Origin: Agathobacter sp.
Lineage (GTDB): Bacteria > Bacillota > Clostridia > Lachnospirales > Lachnospiraceae
NCBI GenBank assembly: GCA_017623935.1
Contig: JAGAOC010000037.1
Span: 1 to 35,373, forward strand
Length of the DNA stretch: 35,373 nt
Reading direction: 5' to 3'
Positions 16,240 to 27,695 of this stretch are shown in pieces (position 1 is the first letter of the stretch; every line of letters begins with the position of its first letter). A model generated the notes under the pieces. It had not been told where the DNA came from. It searched no databases and saw only the letters and a program-made list of their open reading frames with translations. The position numbers and the translations under genes are program-made.

Positions 16240-17123
16240 AATATATTTCAAAAGAAGATTTTACCAGTCATGTTAGAAAAACGATAGAAAAATATGGAAC
16301 GAAGTTGGAGCCATTTGATATTAAACGTTTCAATAGTAATATTATTGATCCGATTAAATTAATATTTGATAAAACTGTATATCAATCTAGTTGGGAAGAA
16401 ATTGTTAGTAAAGAAATATTTAGACAAAGGGATAAGGGGAATAATAATGATATAGGTTATTTTCATCAGGGAATTTTTCAATATATAAAAAACTGCCATG
16501 TGCCACAAAATGGTAAGGAAGGAGGTTGGGATGTGATTTATACAAATCCCGCCGGAATTGAATTTCCGGATGGAGGTTTTGTTCATAAAATTTATGTTGA
16601 GATGAAGAACAAACATAACACAATGAATTCGGCTTCTGCGGGAAAGACATACATAAAAATGCAACATCAATTATTGAATGATGATGATTGTGCGTGTTTT
16701 TTGGTGGAAGCAATAGCGCAACGATCTCAGAATATTAAATGGGAAACAACAGTCGATGGAAAAAAAGTTTCTCATAAAAATATTAGACGTGTGAGTTTAG
16801 ATAAATTTTATGAATTAGTTACAGGAGAGAAAGATGCTTTTTTCCAAATGTGCATGGCGTTACCGCAAATTATCAAAGAAGTTGTGGAAAGTAATGGAGA
16901 ACTGACGAGTTCAAAAGACATAGTATTAGAACAATTGCAAAATCTTGCCAATTCATTATGTGGAGAATCAGAAGACTTGTCAATGGCAGTTGCAGTGTAT
17001 ATGCTTGGATTTAGCACATATACTGGGTTTAAAAACATTATGGAAGATATTACTTCGGAAAAAGAAATAAATTTAAATAGAATTTATAAATTTGTCGAAA
17101 TGAATAATTTGCATCAAAAATAA
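16224..17123 (+). CDS. Eco47II-like type II restriction endonuclease
   Basis: 299 residues, encoded with a 16-bp overlap after the C5 methyltransferase. It resembles the Eco47II restriction endonuclease family (known members cut GGNCC or related sites): DPIKLIFDK near the N-terminus, NNNDIGYFHQGIFQYI (73-88), then GGWDVI and YVEMKNKHNTMN. I read Asp103 plus Glu126-x-Lys128 as the PD-(D/E)xK catalytic residues. The C-terminal segment includes LDKFYELVTGEKDAFFQM. The gene is very AT-rich, has GGGAG upstream of the ATG, and has no terminator after it before the DUF5058 gene. Family call is from memory of motifs; the exact recognition site is inference. Confidence 0.82.
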   Translation: MEWKIKYISKEDFTSHVRKTIEKYGTKLEPFDIKRFNSNIIDPIKLIFDKTVYQSSWEEIVSKEIFRQRDKGNNNDIGYFHQGIFQYIKNCHVPQNGKEGGWDVIYTNPAGIEFPDGGFVHKIYVEMKNKHNTMNSASAGKTYIKMQHQLLNDDDCACFLVEAIAQRSQNIKWETTVDGKKVSHKNIRRVSLDKFYELVTGEKDAFFQMCMALPQIIKEVVESNGELTSSKDIVLEQLQNLANSLCGESEDLSMAVAVYMLGFSTYTGFKNIMEDITSEKEINLNRIYKFVEMNNLHQK

Positions 17124-17173
17124 CGGATGGAATAGGGATAAATGAAATTAAAATACAAAAGGAGAGTAAAAGA

Positions 17174-17896
17174 ATGGAATTCAACGTAAACAGCACATTT
17201 TTGTATGTGGTTGCCATTGCAGTCATCCTATTCGTTTTAGCACAATCTTTCTTCTTTCTGATTCGTGCTTATCGAAGAGGGAAAGAGCTGGGAATGGAGA
17301 CCGCAAAACTGAAAAAGACAATTATTTCAACGGTTGTCTTCACGATTGCTCCGGCAATCTCCATCTTAATTGGAATCGTAACTTTATCGAAATTCTTGGG
17401 TATTCCACTGCCATGGATCCGTATGAGTGTTATCGGAGCCATTACTTATGAGCTTCCGGCAGCAACTTCTACAGCGAATGCATTGGGAATCTCGCTGGCA
17501 GAGACGATCACAGATCCGAAGACTTATTCTGCCATTGCCTGGGTAATGACCTTAGGAATCATGCCAAGTATCATCCTGCCACCGATCCTTATGAAGAAGA
17601 TCAACAAAGGCGTATTTAACATGAAAAACAAGGATAGTAAATGGGGAGACCTTTTTATGACATCCCTGTTCCTTGGAATGATCTCTGCTTTTCTTGGAAT
17701 GGTCTTTGCGGACATCCGAAGCGGAATCGCAGGCTGGATACCGGTATTCGTACTTTTGGTATCTGCGGCAATCATGGGAATCTGTGGTCTGTTGATCAAG
17801 AAATTCAACATGAAATGGCTGGAAACTTATGCGCTGGCGATCAGTATGGTCGGTGCAATGATCTTTGCGGGAATCATTACTCCGCTGCTGGGATAG
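17174..17896 (+). CDS. DUF5058-family polytopic membrane protein
   Basis: 240 residues with about six or seven membrane segments: N-terminal FLYVVAIAVILFVLAQSFFF, then TVVFTIAPAISILIGIVTL, a re-entrant-looking VIGAITYELPAATSTANALG loop, WVMTLGIMPSIILPPILM, and three C-terminal helices. A basic cytoplasmic loop (RAYRRGKELGMETAKLKK) sits after the first helix. I place it in DUF5058, which has no established function known to me. AAAGGAG precedes the ATG. A second small membrane protein starts 12 bp downstream and an M20 peptidase overlaps that one, so the three look like one operon. The conserved-looking polar loop and the partner suggest a two-subunit transporter, which is inference. Confidence 0.82.
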   Translation: MEFNVNSTFLYVVAIAVILFVLAQSFFFLIRAYRRGKELGMETAKLKKTIISTVVFTIAPAISILIGIVTLSKFLGIPLPWIRMSVIGAITYELPAATSTANALGISLAETITDPKTYSAIAWVMTLGIMPSIILPPILMKKINKGVFNMKNKDSKWGDLFMTSLFLGMISAFLGMVFADIRSGIAGWIPVFVLLVSAAIMGICGLLIKKFNMKWLETYALAISMVGAMIFAGIITPLLG

Positions 17897-17908
17897 GAGG
17901 AAATTAAG

Positions 17909-18562
17909 ATGAGTAAATATATGAAAGATACCGATCGGTATGGAAAAATCTGGATCTGGACAGCAGCAGTAGTAGTACTTATGGTCCCAGCAGTAATTTG
18001 TATCTATTATAATGCTTGGCCAGAAGGAACGGCTGTGTTAAAAGGTCTGCTTGGCGTAGCTCCAATCTATTGGACCGTAGGAGTGATCGAAGTAATTACC
18101 TATACTCCAATGTTGGGAACTGGTGGAACTTATCTGGCATTTGTAACTGGAAATCTTACCAGCTTAAAGGCTCCAAGTGCTTTAAATGCCATGGAAAATG
18201 CAGAAGTAAAGCCTGGATCAGAAGAGGGAGAAGTTATTTCCACAATTGCGATCTCAACCTGTTCTATCGTAACCACTTTGGTATTGGTAGTGGGAGTGTG
18301 TGCGCTGTCTTTTGTTGCACCAATCTTAAATTCGCCAGTATTAGAACCTGCGTTTAACAATATCCTGCCAGCATTATTTGGAGGACTTGCAGTGGTATAT
18401 GTAAGCAAGAATTGGAAGATCGCCTTGGCACCACTGATCTTCATGGTGATCTTATTCTTATGCGTTCCATCTTTGGCAAGTTCTGTAGGAATCCTTGTTC
18501 CTGTAGGCGTCATTATTTCATTAGTATCAGCAAGGATTCTTTATAAGAAAGGACTGGTATAA
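17909..18562 (+). CDS. Polytopic membrane protein, partner of the DUF5058 gene
   Basis: 217 residues, predicted five or six membrane helices ([39 protein letters not shown]; a long [21 protein letters not shown]; two C-terminal helices). The polar stretch [20 protein letters not shown] resembles in place and flavour the AITYELPAATSTANALG loop of the preceding protein, so the two may be distantly related halves of one transporter. A conserved-looking hydrophilic loop ([18 protein letters not shown]) lies between helices. TAGGAGG precedes the ATG. Its stop overlaps the start of the M20 peptidase (TAATG). I do not know a named family for it. Confidence 0.8.
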   Translation: MSKYMKDTDRYGKIWIWTAAVVVLMVPAVICIYYNAWPEGTAVLKGLLGVAPIYWTVGVIEVITYTPMLGTGGTYLAFVTGNLTSLKAPSALNAMENAEVKPGSEEGEVISTIAISTCSIVTTLVLVVGVCALSFVAPILNSPVLEPAFNNILPALFGGLAVVYVSKNWKIALAPLIFMVILFLCVPSLASSVGILVPVGVIISLVSARILYKKGLV

Positions 18563-20007
18563 TGAAAGGGATAATCATAGCTAGTGTTATAGTTGGAATT
18601 ATATTATTATTTGTGGCAGTCATACTGGTGCGGACATTTCTGTTTAAGCCGGAAGAACTTCCCTTTGTGGAGGCGGAGAACATTTCTTTAAATGAAGAAA
18701 AGATCGTGTCAGATATGGCGGATATGATCCGCTGTAAAACCGTTTCTAATAGAGATGAAACATTGGTGGATTGGGCGGAGTATTCCAAGTTCCAGGAATT
18801 GCTGAAAGAGCGTTTCCCGAATATTCATAAGAAATGTCAGTTGGAGAAAGTAGGAAAAACAGGATTATTGTATTACCTTCCAGGAAGATCTTCTGATAAG
18901 CCATCAGTGTGCATGGCACATTATGATGTAGTTCCAGTAGATGAAGAAGGATGGAGTAAGCCTGCTTTTGAAGGAACGATCGAAGAGAATTGTATCTGGG
19001 GCAGAGGAACTTTAGATACCAAGGGAACCCTGTGCGGTGTCATGGAAGCCTTAGAGCAGCTTTTGGATAAAGAGTATGTACCGGAAAACGATCTCTATTT
19101 ATCTTTTTCCGGAGAAGAAGAGATAGATGGGGATTCCTGTGCAGATATCGTTACTTATCTGGAGAAAAAAGGAATCAAGCCTGCCATTGTGGTAGATGAA
19201 GGCGGAGCTGTAGTTGACCATGTATTTCCGGGAGTGGATCGGGAATGTGCCTTGATCGGAATCAGTGAAAAAGGTAGCGTAAATATGAACTTTTCTATGG
19301 ACTCCCAGGGTGGTCATGCCTCAACCCCACCGGTGCATACCATCTTAGGTCAGTTAAGTGAAGCTGTAACTAAAATAGAAAAGAATCCATTTAGACGTCA
19401 GTTGACTAAACCAGTCAAAGAAATGTTTGATACATTAGGAAGACATTCCAATTTTCTGTATCGAATGATCTTTGCAAATCTATGGTGTTTCTTGCCGGTT
19501 TTAGACATGATCTGTAAGAGATCAGGCGGAGAATTAAATGCCATGATGCGTACCACTGTGGCAGTGACTCGTATGGAAGGAAGCAAGGCTTACAATGTCC
19601 TTCCACCAAAGGCATCCTTCGGGATCAATATGCGTCTCTTGGGAGAAGATACCATAGATTCTGCTACAGAATATTTGAAAAAAGTCATTGGAAATGACAA
19701 GATCACTTCAAGTATGGTCAATGGTATGAATCCATCTATCTGTTCCGATACCTCCTGCGAGGAATGGGACAAACTGAAAATGGCGATCCATAAGACTTGG
19801 CCGGAAGCCATCGTCTCTCCATATTTAATGATGGCGTGTAGTGATTCCAGACATTACTGTAGGATCACAGATCGGGTATATCGTTTTTCAGCCATGCGAT
19901 TGTCCAAAGAGGAAAGAGCAATGATCCATGGAAATGATGAAAGGATACCAATTGAAACACTTCTTAAGACAGTAGAATTTTACATAAATCTTTTAAGATC
20001 ATTATAG
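18562..20007 (+). CDS. Membrane-anchored M20-family metallopeptidase
   Basis: 481 residues. One N-terminal hydrophobic segment (about 3-27) probably anchors the enzyme. The rest is an M20 di-zinc hydrolase of the CPS1/PM20D1-like type (Gly-Xaa carboxypeptidase, N-acyl amino acid or dipeptide hydrolysis). Metal and catalytic motifs are AHYDVVP (His120, Asp122), GRGTLDTKG (Asp152), SGEEEIDG (Glu185/Glu186), VVDEGG, and the terminal [12 protein letters not shown] with the late His ligand. All expected ligands appear present. The start overlaps the previous stop by one base. The arrangement with two small membrane proteins suggests handling of a peptide or acylated amino acid at the membrane. The side on which the catalytic domain lies is not certain: the anchor lacks strong flanking charge. 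Confidence 0.88.
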   Translation: MKGIIIASVIVGIILLFVAVILVRTFLFKPEELPFVEAENISLNEEKIVSDMADMIRCKTVSNRDETLVDWAEYSKFQELLKERFPNIHKKCQLEKVGKTGLLYYLPGRSSDKPSVCMAHYDVVPVDEEGWSKPAFEGTIEENCIWGRGTLDTKGTLCGVMEALEQLLDKEYVPENDLYLSFSGEEEIDGDSCADIVTYLEKKGIKPAIVVDEGGAVVDHVFPGVDRECALIGISEKGSVNMNFSMDSQGGHASTPPVHTILGQLSEAVTKIEKNPFRRQLTKPVKEMFDTLGRHSNFLYRMIFANLWCFLPVLDMICKRSGGELNAMMRTTVAVTRMEGSKAYNVLPPKASFGINMRLLGEDTIDSATEYLKKVIGNDKITSSMVNGMNPSICSDTSCEEWDKLKMAIHKTWPEAIVSPYLMMACSDSRHYCRITDRVYRFSAMRLSKEERAMIHGNDERIPIETLLKTVEFYINLLRSL

Positions 20008-20046
20008 TAGTGTATAATTTTGTGCATATTTTGAGAATAAAGGCTA

Positions 20047-20076
20047 TGGAATTGGTAGGGGAATAGGCGGTATAAT
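20047..20076 (+). promoter_or_regulatory. Weak candidate promoter of lacZ
   Basis: Perfect -10 TATAAT at 20071-20076, 30 bp before the lacZ start. The best -35 is poor: TGGAAT (20047-20052) at an 18-bp spacer. It could need an activator or be weak. Confidence 0.4.
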
Positions 20077-20088
20077 TTAGAAAAATGA

Positions 20089-23247
<3,159 letters not shown>

Positions 23248-23252
23248 TGTTT

Positions 23253-23288
23253 AGACCACAGAAACATTGCGTTTTCTGTGGTCTTTAT
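23253..23288 (+). terminator. Terminator after lacZ
   Basis: AGACCACAGAAA (23253-23264) pairs with TTTCTGTGGTCT (23273-23284) over 12 bp; tta and further Ts follow. It separates lacZ from the receptor gene. The downstream arm overlaps a possible promoter of that gene (TTGCGT at 23267, TATGAT near 23291). Confidence 0.8.
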
Positions 23289-23332
23289 GTTATGATATTG
23301 TCACTATGCAAAAGTACACAGGAGGAAATATA

Positions 23333-24592
23333 ATGCAACAGGATCAGGGCATTAAAAAAGGAATGTTAGTCATATTCCAGTTCATTGGTGCAATTTTCGT
23401 ATTAATGGAAATTGTAGCAGTGCTTGGAATGTTAGGGTTAGGACACCCGGTTATTTATATTATCATAGGAGTGTTGCTGCTTTTGTTTGGGTTCTTTTTC
23501 CTGAAAAAAGCATATGATACCGTATTGCAGCGAATGTTAGGTCCTATCGATCAGATGGAAGAAGCAGTAAGAGCCATGTCTGAGGGACATTTGGATGAGG
23601 TTCAGATCACTTATCTGGAAAATAACGAATTAGGCTTTCTAGCGCAGCACGTTAGATCTTCCATGGAGAAATTAAAACTTATCATAATAGATCTGACTGG
23701 GATCATAAGTGAGTTTGCAAAAGGCAATTTTGATGTGGAAGTAGAACACAGAGAAGCCTTTGTGGGAGATTATGAAAAAATCTATACAGAACTTCATAAT
23801 ATGATAAATGTTATTAACCGCACCATTGGCAAGATTGATGTAGTGGCAGGTCAGGTGTCCGGAGATGCTAGCCATCTTACAACAAATTCACTGAATCTCT
23901 CAGAGGATGTGTCTAATCAGGCGTTGGTATCCGATTCTGTATTACAGACAGTTACGGAGGTCTCTTCTCAGGTAGATGAGAATACAAAAGCCACTGGACA
24001 GGCATATGAGGCAGTTAAGAATATTGAAGTGCAGGCACAGGAAAGTCAGCGGAAAATGAATGAGCTCACAGAAGCCATGAGGACCATCCAGGATGTATCT
24101 GATGAGATCCGCATGATCATTGGAGCCATTGAAGAGATTGCAGATCAGACCAACTTACTTTCTTTAAATGCAGCCATTGAAGCAGCAAGAGCCGGAGAAG
24201 CTGGAAAAGGATTTGCGGTAGTAGCAGAACAGATCCGTAAACTGGCTGATGATAGTGCCCGTTCCGCAGTAACCACTAAGGAACTGATCGGTAAATCTTT
24301 AAACGAGATCGAAAAAGGAAATCAGCTGACCAAGGAGACGGAAGAAGCTCTCGGCCATGTTATGACCGAGTTGGATAACATGGTTTCAGCAGTCAAGAAT
24401 ATCCAGGTAGCATCTGAAAGACAGTCTGAGTCCATGCGGGAAGTGGAAGACAGTATACAGAGTATCAGCAGAGGAATGCAGGGAAGCTGTCAGGCAGCAC
24501 AGGATACTTCTGCTACCAGTCAGGAGCTTTCAGATCAGGCAAATTCCTTAAAAGAACTGGTATTGCAGTTTAATCTTAGAAGGAATAATTAA
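23333..24592 (+). CDS. Methyl-accepting chemotaxis-type receptor without external domain
   Basis: 419 residues from the ATG at 23333 (AGGAGG 8-9 nt upstream; an earlier in-frame TTG at 23267 falls in the terminator). Two membrane helices (about 12-34 and 39-60) are joined by only a few residues, so there is no periplasmic sensing domain. HAMP-like sequence follows ([21 protein letters not shown]), then a second similar segment ([14 protein letters not shown]), and a long signalling coiled coil. The hairpin tip signature is [20 protein letters not shown] followed by [19 protein letters not shown], diagnostic of MCPs. It would signal to CheA/CheW; no che or flagellar genes are nearby. It may sense an intracellular or membrane cue. 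Its stop overlaps the next start (TAATG). Confidence 0.93.
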   Translation: MQQDQGIKKGMLVIFQFIGAIFVLMEIVAVLGMLGLGHPVIYIIIGVLLLLFGFFFLKKAYDTVLQRMLGPIDQMEEAVRAMSEGHLDEVQITYLENNELGFLAQHVRSSMEKLKLIIIDLTGIISEFAKGNFDVEVEHREAFVGDYEKIYTELHNMINVINRTIGKIDVVAGQVSGDASHLTTNSLNLSEDVSNQALVSDSVLQTVTEVSSQVDENTKATGQAYEAVKNIEVQAQESQRKMNELTEAMRTIQDVSDEIRMIIGAIEEIADQTNLLSLNAAIEAARAGEAGKGFAVVAEQIRKLADDSARSAVTTKELIGKSLNEIEKGNQLTKETEEALGHVMTELDNMVSAVKNIQVASERQSESMREVEDSIQSISRGMQGSCQAAQDTSATSQELSDQANSLKELVLQFNLRRNN

Positions 24593-25164
24593 TGAAAGAT
24601 CAGACACAGATTCGGGAGATTTCCTGTCAGGGAAGAACAATTGAATATGAGCTTACTCGGAAAAAAGTCAAGAACATTAACCTCAGGATAAAGCCTGAAG
24701 GTAAAGTCTGCGTTTCCGCCAGCAGAGCAGTTTCGGTAAGGTATCTGGATGAATTTGTGGCTTCCAAACAGGAATTTATCTTTCAAGCACTAGATAAGTT
24801 TGAGGCAAGAAAAAAAGAAGTGATCCCGCCTAAGGTAGAAGTAAGCCGGGAAGTGATCCAGGCAACTTTTGAGGAGATCAGCCGGGAGATCTATCCGCTT
24901 TTTCAGCCCTATGGTGTAAAGTATCCTCAGATCAAGATCAGGAAAATGACTTCCAGATGGGGATCCTGTCATTATAATAAAGGAACCATCATCTTAAATA
25001 CCCGCCTCATAGAAGCACCCAGAGAGAGCATTGAATATGTGATACTTCATGAATTTGCTCATTTTATCCATCCGAATCATTCCAGACAGTTCTATGGACT
25101 GGTGGAAAGCCTAATGCCGGATTGGAAGGTTCGAAAGGCAGGACTGGAACATATTTATCTTTAA
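24592..25164 (+). CDS. YgjP-like (DUF45) zinc metallopeptidase-type protein
   Basis: 190 residues, cytoplasmic. It matches the YgjP/DUF45 group, which shares the SprT/gluzincin-like zinc site: RWGSCHYNKGTIILN (123-136), then HEFAH (His153, Glu154, His157) and HPNHSRQFY with a third ligand. The N-terminal half has the usual VKNINLRIKPEGKVCVSAS strand pattern. The substrate is not established; some family members are linked to nucleic-acid enzymes. Start overlaps the MCP stop by one base, so co-translation with the receptor is likely, although a functional link is not evident. Confidence 0.9.
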   Translation: MKDQTQIREISCQGRTIEYELTRKKVKNINLRIKPEGKVCVSASRAVSVRYLDEFVASKQEFIFQALDKFEARKKEVIPPKVEVSREVIQATFEEISREIYPLFQPYGVKYPQIKIRKMTSRWGSCHYNKGTIILNTRLIEAPRESIEYVILHEFAHFIHPNHSRQFYGLVESLMPDWKVRKAGLEHIYL

Positions 25165-25246
25165 TAAAAATACATCTTCTTAAATTTTTTGCCAAAAAAT
25201 GTAAGAAAAACATAAGAACTTTGAAAGAGAATCACCAAGTATTCCT

Positions 25247-25295
25247 CCTCCCTAGCTGATATAATCCTTATAGCAAGGACAAACAGCTAGGGAGG
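25247..25295. promoter_or_regulatory. Inverted repeat covering promoter and ribosome site of the C39 gene
   Basis: A perfect 12-bp inverted repeat, CCTCCCTAGCTG (25247-25258) and CAGCTAGGGAGG (25284-25295), has a 25-bp loop that includes an extended -10, TGATATAAT (25257-25265). The right arm contains the Shine-Dalgarno GGGAGG. Transcripts from this promoter would lack the left arm, leaving the ribosome site free; read-through transcripts from upstream would fold and hide it. It could also be a DNA operator. Confidence 0.6.
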
Positions 25296-25303
25296 AATTT
25301 TTT

Positions 25304-26020
25304 ATGTATGTACAGGTAGCCAATGCAAAAATAGAATATAGAAGGGAAATGCGTAGGAAACAGTTAAGGAACCGGATCGGGTATGTGCTGTTTCTTTTAG
25401 CAGGTCTCTTAATGATATATATCTTTCATAATATAGGTACGGGAGACATGGGAAATGCCGGGGCTGGAAATTATTCGCAACTGAAAGATGCTCATTCTGA
25501 GATCGATCTGTCCCAGGAAGTGAAAAAGGGAGAGATTCCTTTATTTTTGCAGTGGGATGAACGATGGGGATATGAGAATTACGGAAGCGATTTTATGGCG
25601 GTAACAGGTTGTGGACCTACCTGCCTTGCCATGGTCTACTGTGGAGTGACGGGAAAGACGGATCTAAATCCGTACAGTATTGCCCGTAAAGCAGAAAATG
25701 AAGGATATTATGTGAAGGGAGCCGGATCTGCTTGGGATATGATGACGGAGCTGGCAGAGGAACTGGGGCTTTGGGCAGAAGAAATGGTCTTTGATGAAGA
25801 GCATATTATGAATACCTTAGAAGAGGGAAGCCCGATCATCTGCATTATGGGGCCTGGGGATTTTACGACATCAGGACATTTTATCGTATTAACGGGAGTG
25901 GATTCCAATGGGGAGATCTTGGTCAATGATCCAAATAGCCTTAGCAATAGTGAAAGATCCTGGAAATTGGAGGATCTGATGAGCCAGATCCGGAATTTAT
26001 GGAGTTATAGAGAGGCATAG
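25304..26020 (+). CDS. Membrane-anchored C39-like cysteine peptidase
   Basis: 238 residues. A basic N-terminus (YRREMRRKQLRNR) precedes one hydrophobic segment (about 26-43), giving a type II anchor with the catalytic domain outside. The domain is of the peptidase C39-like 2 type: QWDERWGYENYG, VTGCGPTCLAM with Cys103 as likely nucleophile, SGHFIVLTGVD with His192, and LVNDPN with Asp209. Such proteins are papain-like and probably cleave peptides at the cell surface; the target is unknown and no bacteriocin or RiPP genes adjoin it. GGGAGGAA precedes the ATG and is part of the inverted repeat at 25247-25295. No terminator is obvious after it. Confidence 0.88.
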   Translation: MYVQVANAKIEYRREMRRKQLRNRIGYVLFLLAGLLMIYIFHNIGTGDMGNAGAGNYSQLKDAHSEIDLSQEVKKGEIPLFLQWDERWGYENYGSDFMAVTGCGPTCLAMVYCGVTGKTDLNPYSIARKAENEGYYVKGAGSAWDMMTELAEELGLWAEEMVFDEEHIMNTLEEGSPIICIMGPGDFTTSGHFIVLTGVDSNGEILVNDPNSLSNSERSWKLEDLMSQIRNLWSYREA

Positions 26021-26192
26021 GCCACTGGAGGGGAAGACGCAAAGAACACGCTATTCTGTTCAAAAACGATACAGTGTGGTTGAATATGGATGAAAAAAAG
26101 CAAATTATAATAATTTATTGTGAAAATCATACAAAAATTAGGAGCGAAATTTAATCAAGTATACAAAAATGGAAGTAAAAGGCAATTTTATG

Positions 26193-26248
26193 TTGCATGT
26201 TCGAGAAAAAAGTTTTATAACTAAAGTACAAGGAAATTGAAACGTTTC
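26193..26248 (+). promoter_or_regulatory. Promoter and LacI/CcpA-type operator of the sugar ABC operon
   Basis: -35 TTGCAT (26193-26198), 17 bp, -10 TATAAC (26216-26221), start near 26228. The perfect palindrome GAAACGTTTC (26239-26248) lies about 11-20 bp inside the transcript, a position suited to repression. In the wider context ttgaaacgtttcca it matches the CcpA cre core at all but one position, so either the local LacI-family protein or CcpA may bind. The 170 bp before it are AT-rich with nothing else I can support. Confidence 0.75.
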
Positions 26249-26277
26249 CAGTTCAACAGGAAAAGGGAGGAACAAAA

Positions 26278-27582
26278 ATGAAAAAGAGAGTTTTAGCATT
26301 ATTACTTTCAGCAACATGTGTTATGACAATGTTCGCTGGATGTGGTGACAAGGGAACTGGCTCATCAAGTGGAAAGGGATCTGTTTATTACTTAAACTTC
26401 AAACCTGAAGCAGATGCAGCTTGGCAGGAATTAGCTAAGCAGTATACAGAGCAGACAGGAGTAGAAGTTAAAGTCGTTACTGCAGCTTCTGGACAGTATG
26501 AGCCAACATTATCAGCTGAGATGGCTAAGAGCGGAGCTCCTACATTATTCCAGTGTGGAAATCAGGCAGGTCTTGAGACTTGGAAAGATTACTGCTACGA
26601 TTTAAAAGACACAGATGTTTACAAAGAAATGACAACAGATGACTTTAACCTTAAGGGAGCAAACGGTGAAGTATACTGTATCGGATATTGCTACGAAGCA
26701 TTCGGTATCATCGTAAACAAAGCTTTATTAAAACAGGCTGGATACGAAGTATCTGATATTAAAGATTTCGCTTCATTAAAAGCAGTTGCTGAAGATATCA
26801 CAGCTCGTTCAGAAGAACTTGGATTCTCAGCATTTACATCTGCAGGTCTTGACGGATCTTCTTCTTGGAGATTCTCCGGACACCTTGCAAATATGCCAAT
26901 GTACTATGAGTTCAACGACAACAACATCACAAGCCAGCCTGCAACTGTAACAGGTGCTTACCTTGAGAACTACAAAGCAATCTGGGATTTATACATCAAC
27001 AATGCAACATGTGCTCCAAGCGAACTTGCTACAAAGACTGGTGATGAAGCAGAAGCTGAATTCGGACAGGGTAAAGCAGTATTCTACCAGAATGGTACTT
27101 GGGAATACTCTAACTTAGTAACTGATACTTCTAAAGGATTTAACATGAACGCAGATGATCTTACAATGATCCCTATCTACTGTGGTGTAGATGGCGAAGA
27201 AAATGCAGGTCTTTGCTGCGGTACAGAAAACTGCTGGGCAGTAAATAGCAAATCTTCTGAAGAAGATATCCAGGCTACATTAGACTTCATGAAATGGGTT
27301 GTAACATCTGACGAAGGAACAAAGATGATGGCTGAACAGTTTGGACCAATTCCTTTCAAAGCTGCTAAAGAATCTGAGAACGTATTCTTCACAGCAGCTA
27401 ACAACTACATCAACGATGGAAAATATGTTGTAACTTGGGCATTCAACTACACTCCAAACGTAGATACTTGGAGAGCTGGTGTTGTTGACGCATTATTACA
27501 GTACTCTGCTAACGGCGGAAGCTGGGATAACGTTAAGACAGCATACGTAGATGGATGGGCAACACAGTATCAGAATCAGTAA
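26278..27582 (+). CDS. Sugar ABC transporter substrate-binding lipoprotein
   Basis: 434 residues. The N-terminus is a lipoprotein signal (MKKRVLALLLSATCVMTMFA then G-Cys22), so the mature protein is lipid-anchored outside. The remainder has the family 1 extracellular solute-binding fold: WQELAKQYTEQTGVEVKVV, YCIGYCYEAFGIIVNK, a FGQGKAVFYQNGTWE segment and a C-terminal SNG-GSWDNVKTAYVDGWA-like helix. This fold binds mono- or oligosaccharides; the ligand cannot be told. AAAGGGAGG precedes the ATG. The gene heads an operon with two permeases and a LacI regulator and is separated from them by a terminator, which would favour excess binding protein. Codon choice (many ACA, GCT, TTC) looks suited to high expression. 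Confidence 0.93.
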   Translation: MKKRVLALLLSATCVMTMFAGCGDKGTGSSSGKGSVYYLNFKPEADAAWQELAKQYTEQTGVEVKVVTAASGQYEPTLSAEMAKSGAPTLFQCGNQAGLETWKDYCYDLKDTDVYKEMTTDDFNLKGANGEVYCIGYCYEAFGIIVNKALLKQAGYEVSDIKDFASLKAVAEDITARSEELGFSAFTSAGLDGSSSWRFSGHLANMPMYYEFNDNNITSQPATVTGAYLENYKAIWDLYINNATCAPSELATKTGDEAEAEFGQGKAVFYQNGTWEYSNLVTDTSKGFNMNADDLTMIPIYCGVDGEENAGLCCGTENCWAVNSKSSEEDIQATLDFMKWVVTSDEGTKMMAEQFGPIPFKAAKESENVFFTAANNYINDGKYVVTWAFNYTPNVDTWRAGVVDALLQYSANGGSWDNVKTAYVDGWATQYQNQ

Positions 27583-27598
27583 ATAAGAGCTTAGGATT

Positions 27599-27626
27599 GG
27601 GGGAGGGTTAACCTTCCCCCTTTTTT
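27599..27626 (+). terminator. Intra-operon terminator after the binding-protein gene
   Basis: GGGGGAGGGTT and AACCTTCCCCC pair over the whole length with one G-U, followed by TTTTTT (27621-27626). It lies between the binding-protein gene and the permeases; partial read-through would give more binding protein than permease. Confidence 0.85.
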
Positions 27627-27695
27627 ATCCCTAAAATGATGCGCATACATAAAATATGTATATTAAAATCTTTAGAGAAATAAAGGATGAATTTT

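Noticed and set aside
14388-17155. Eleven-base direct repeat aaattaaaata at 14388-14398 and 17145-17155 flanking the restriction-modification island, as possible attachment or target sites
   Set aside because: The sequence is pure A/T in an AT-rich area, so a chance match is likely; no integrase or transposase is present.
23267-23332. Longer start of the chemotaxis receptor at the TTG at 23267
   Set aside because: This codon lies in the lacZ terminator loop; the ATG at 23333 has a strong AGGAGG site.
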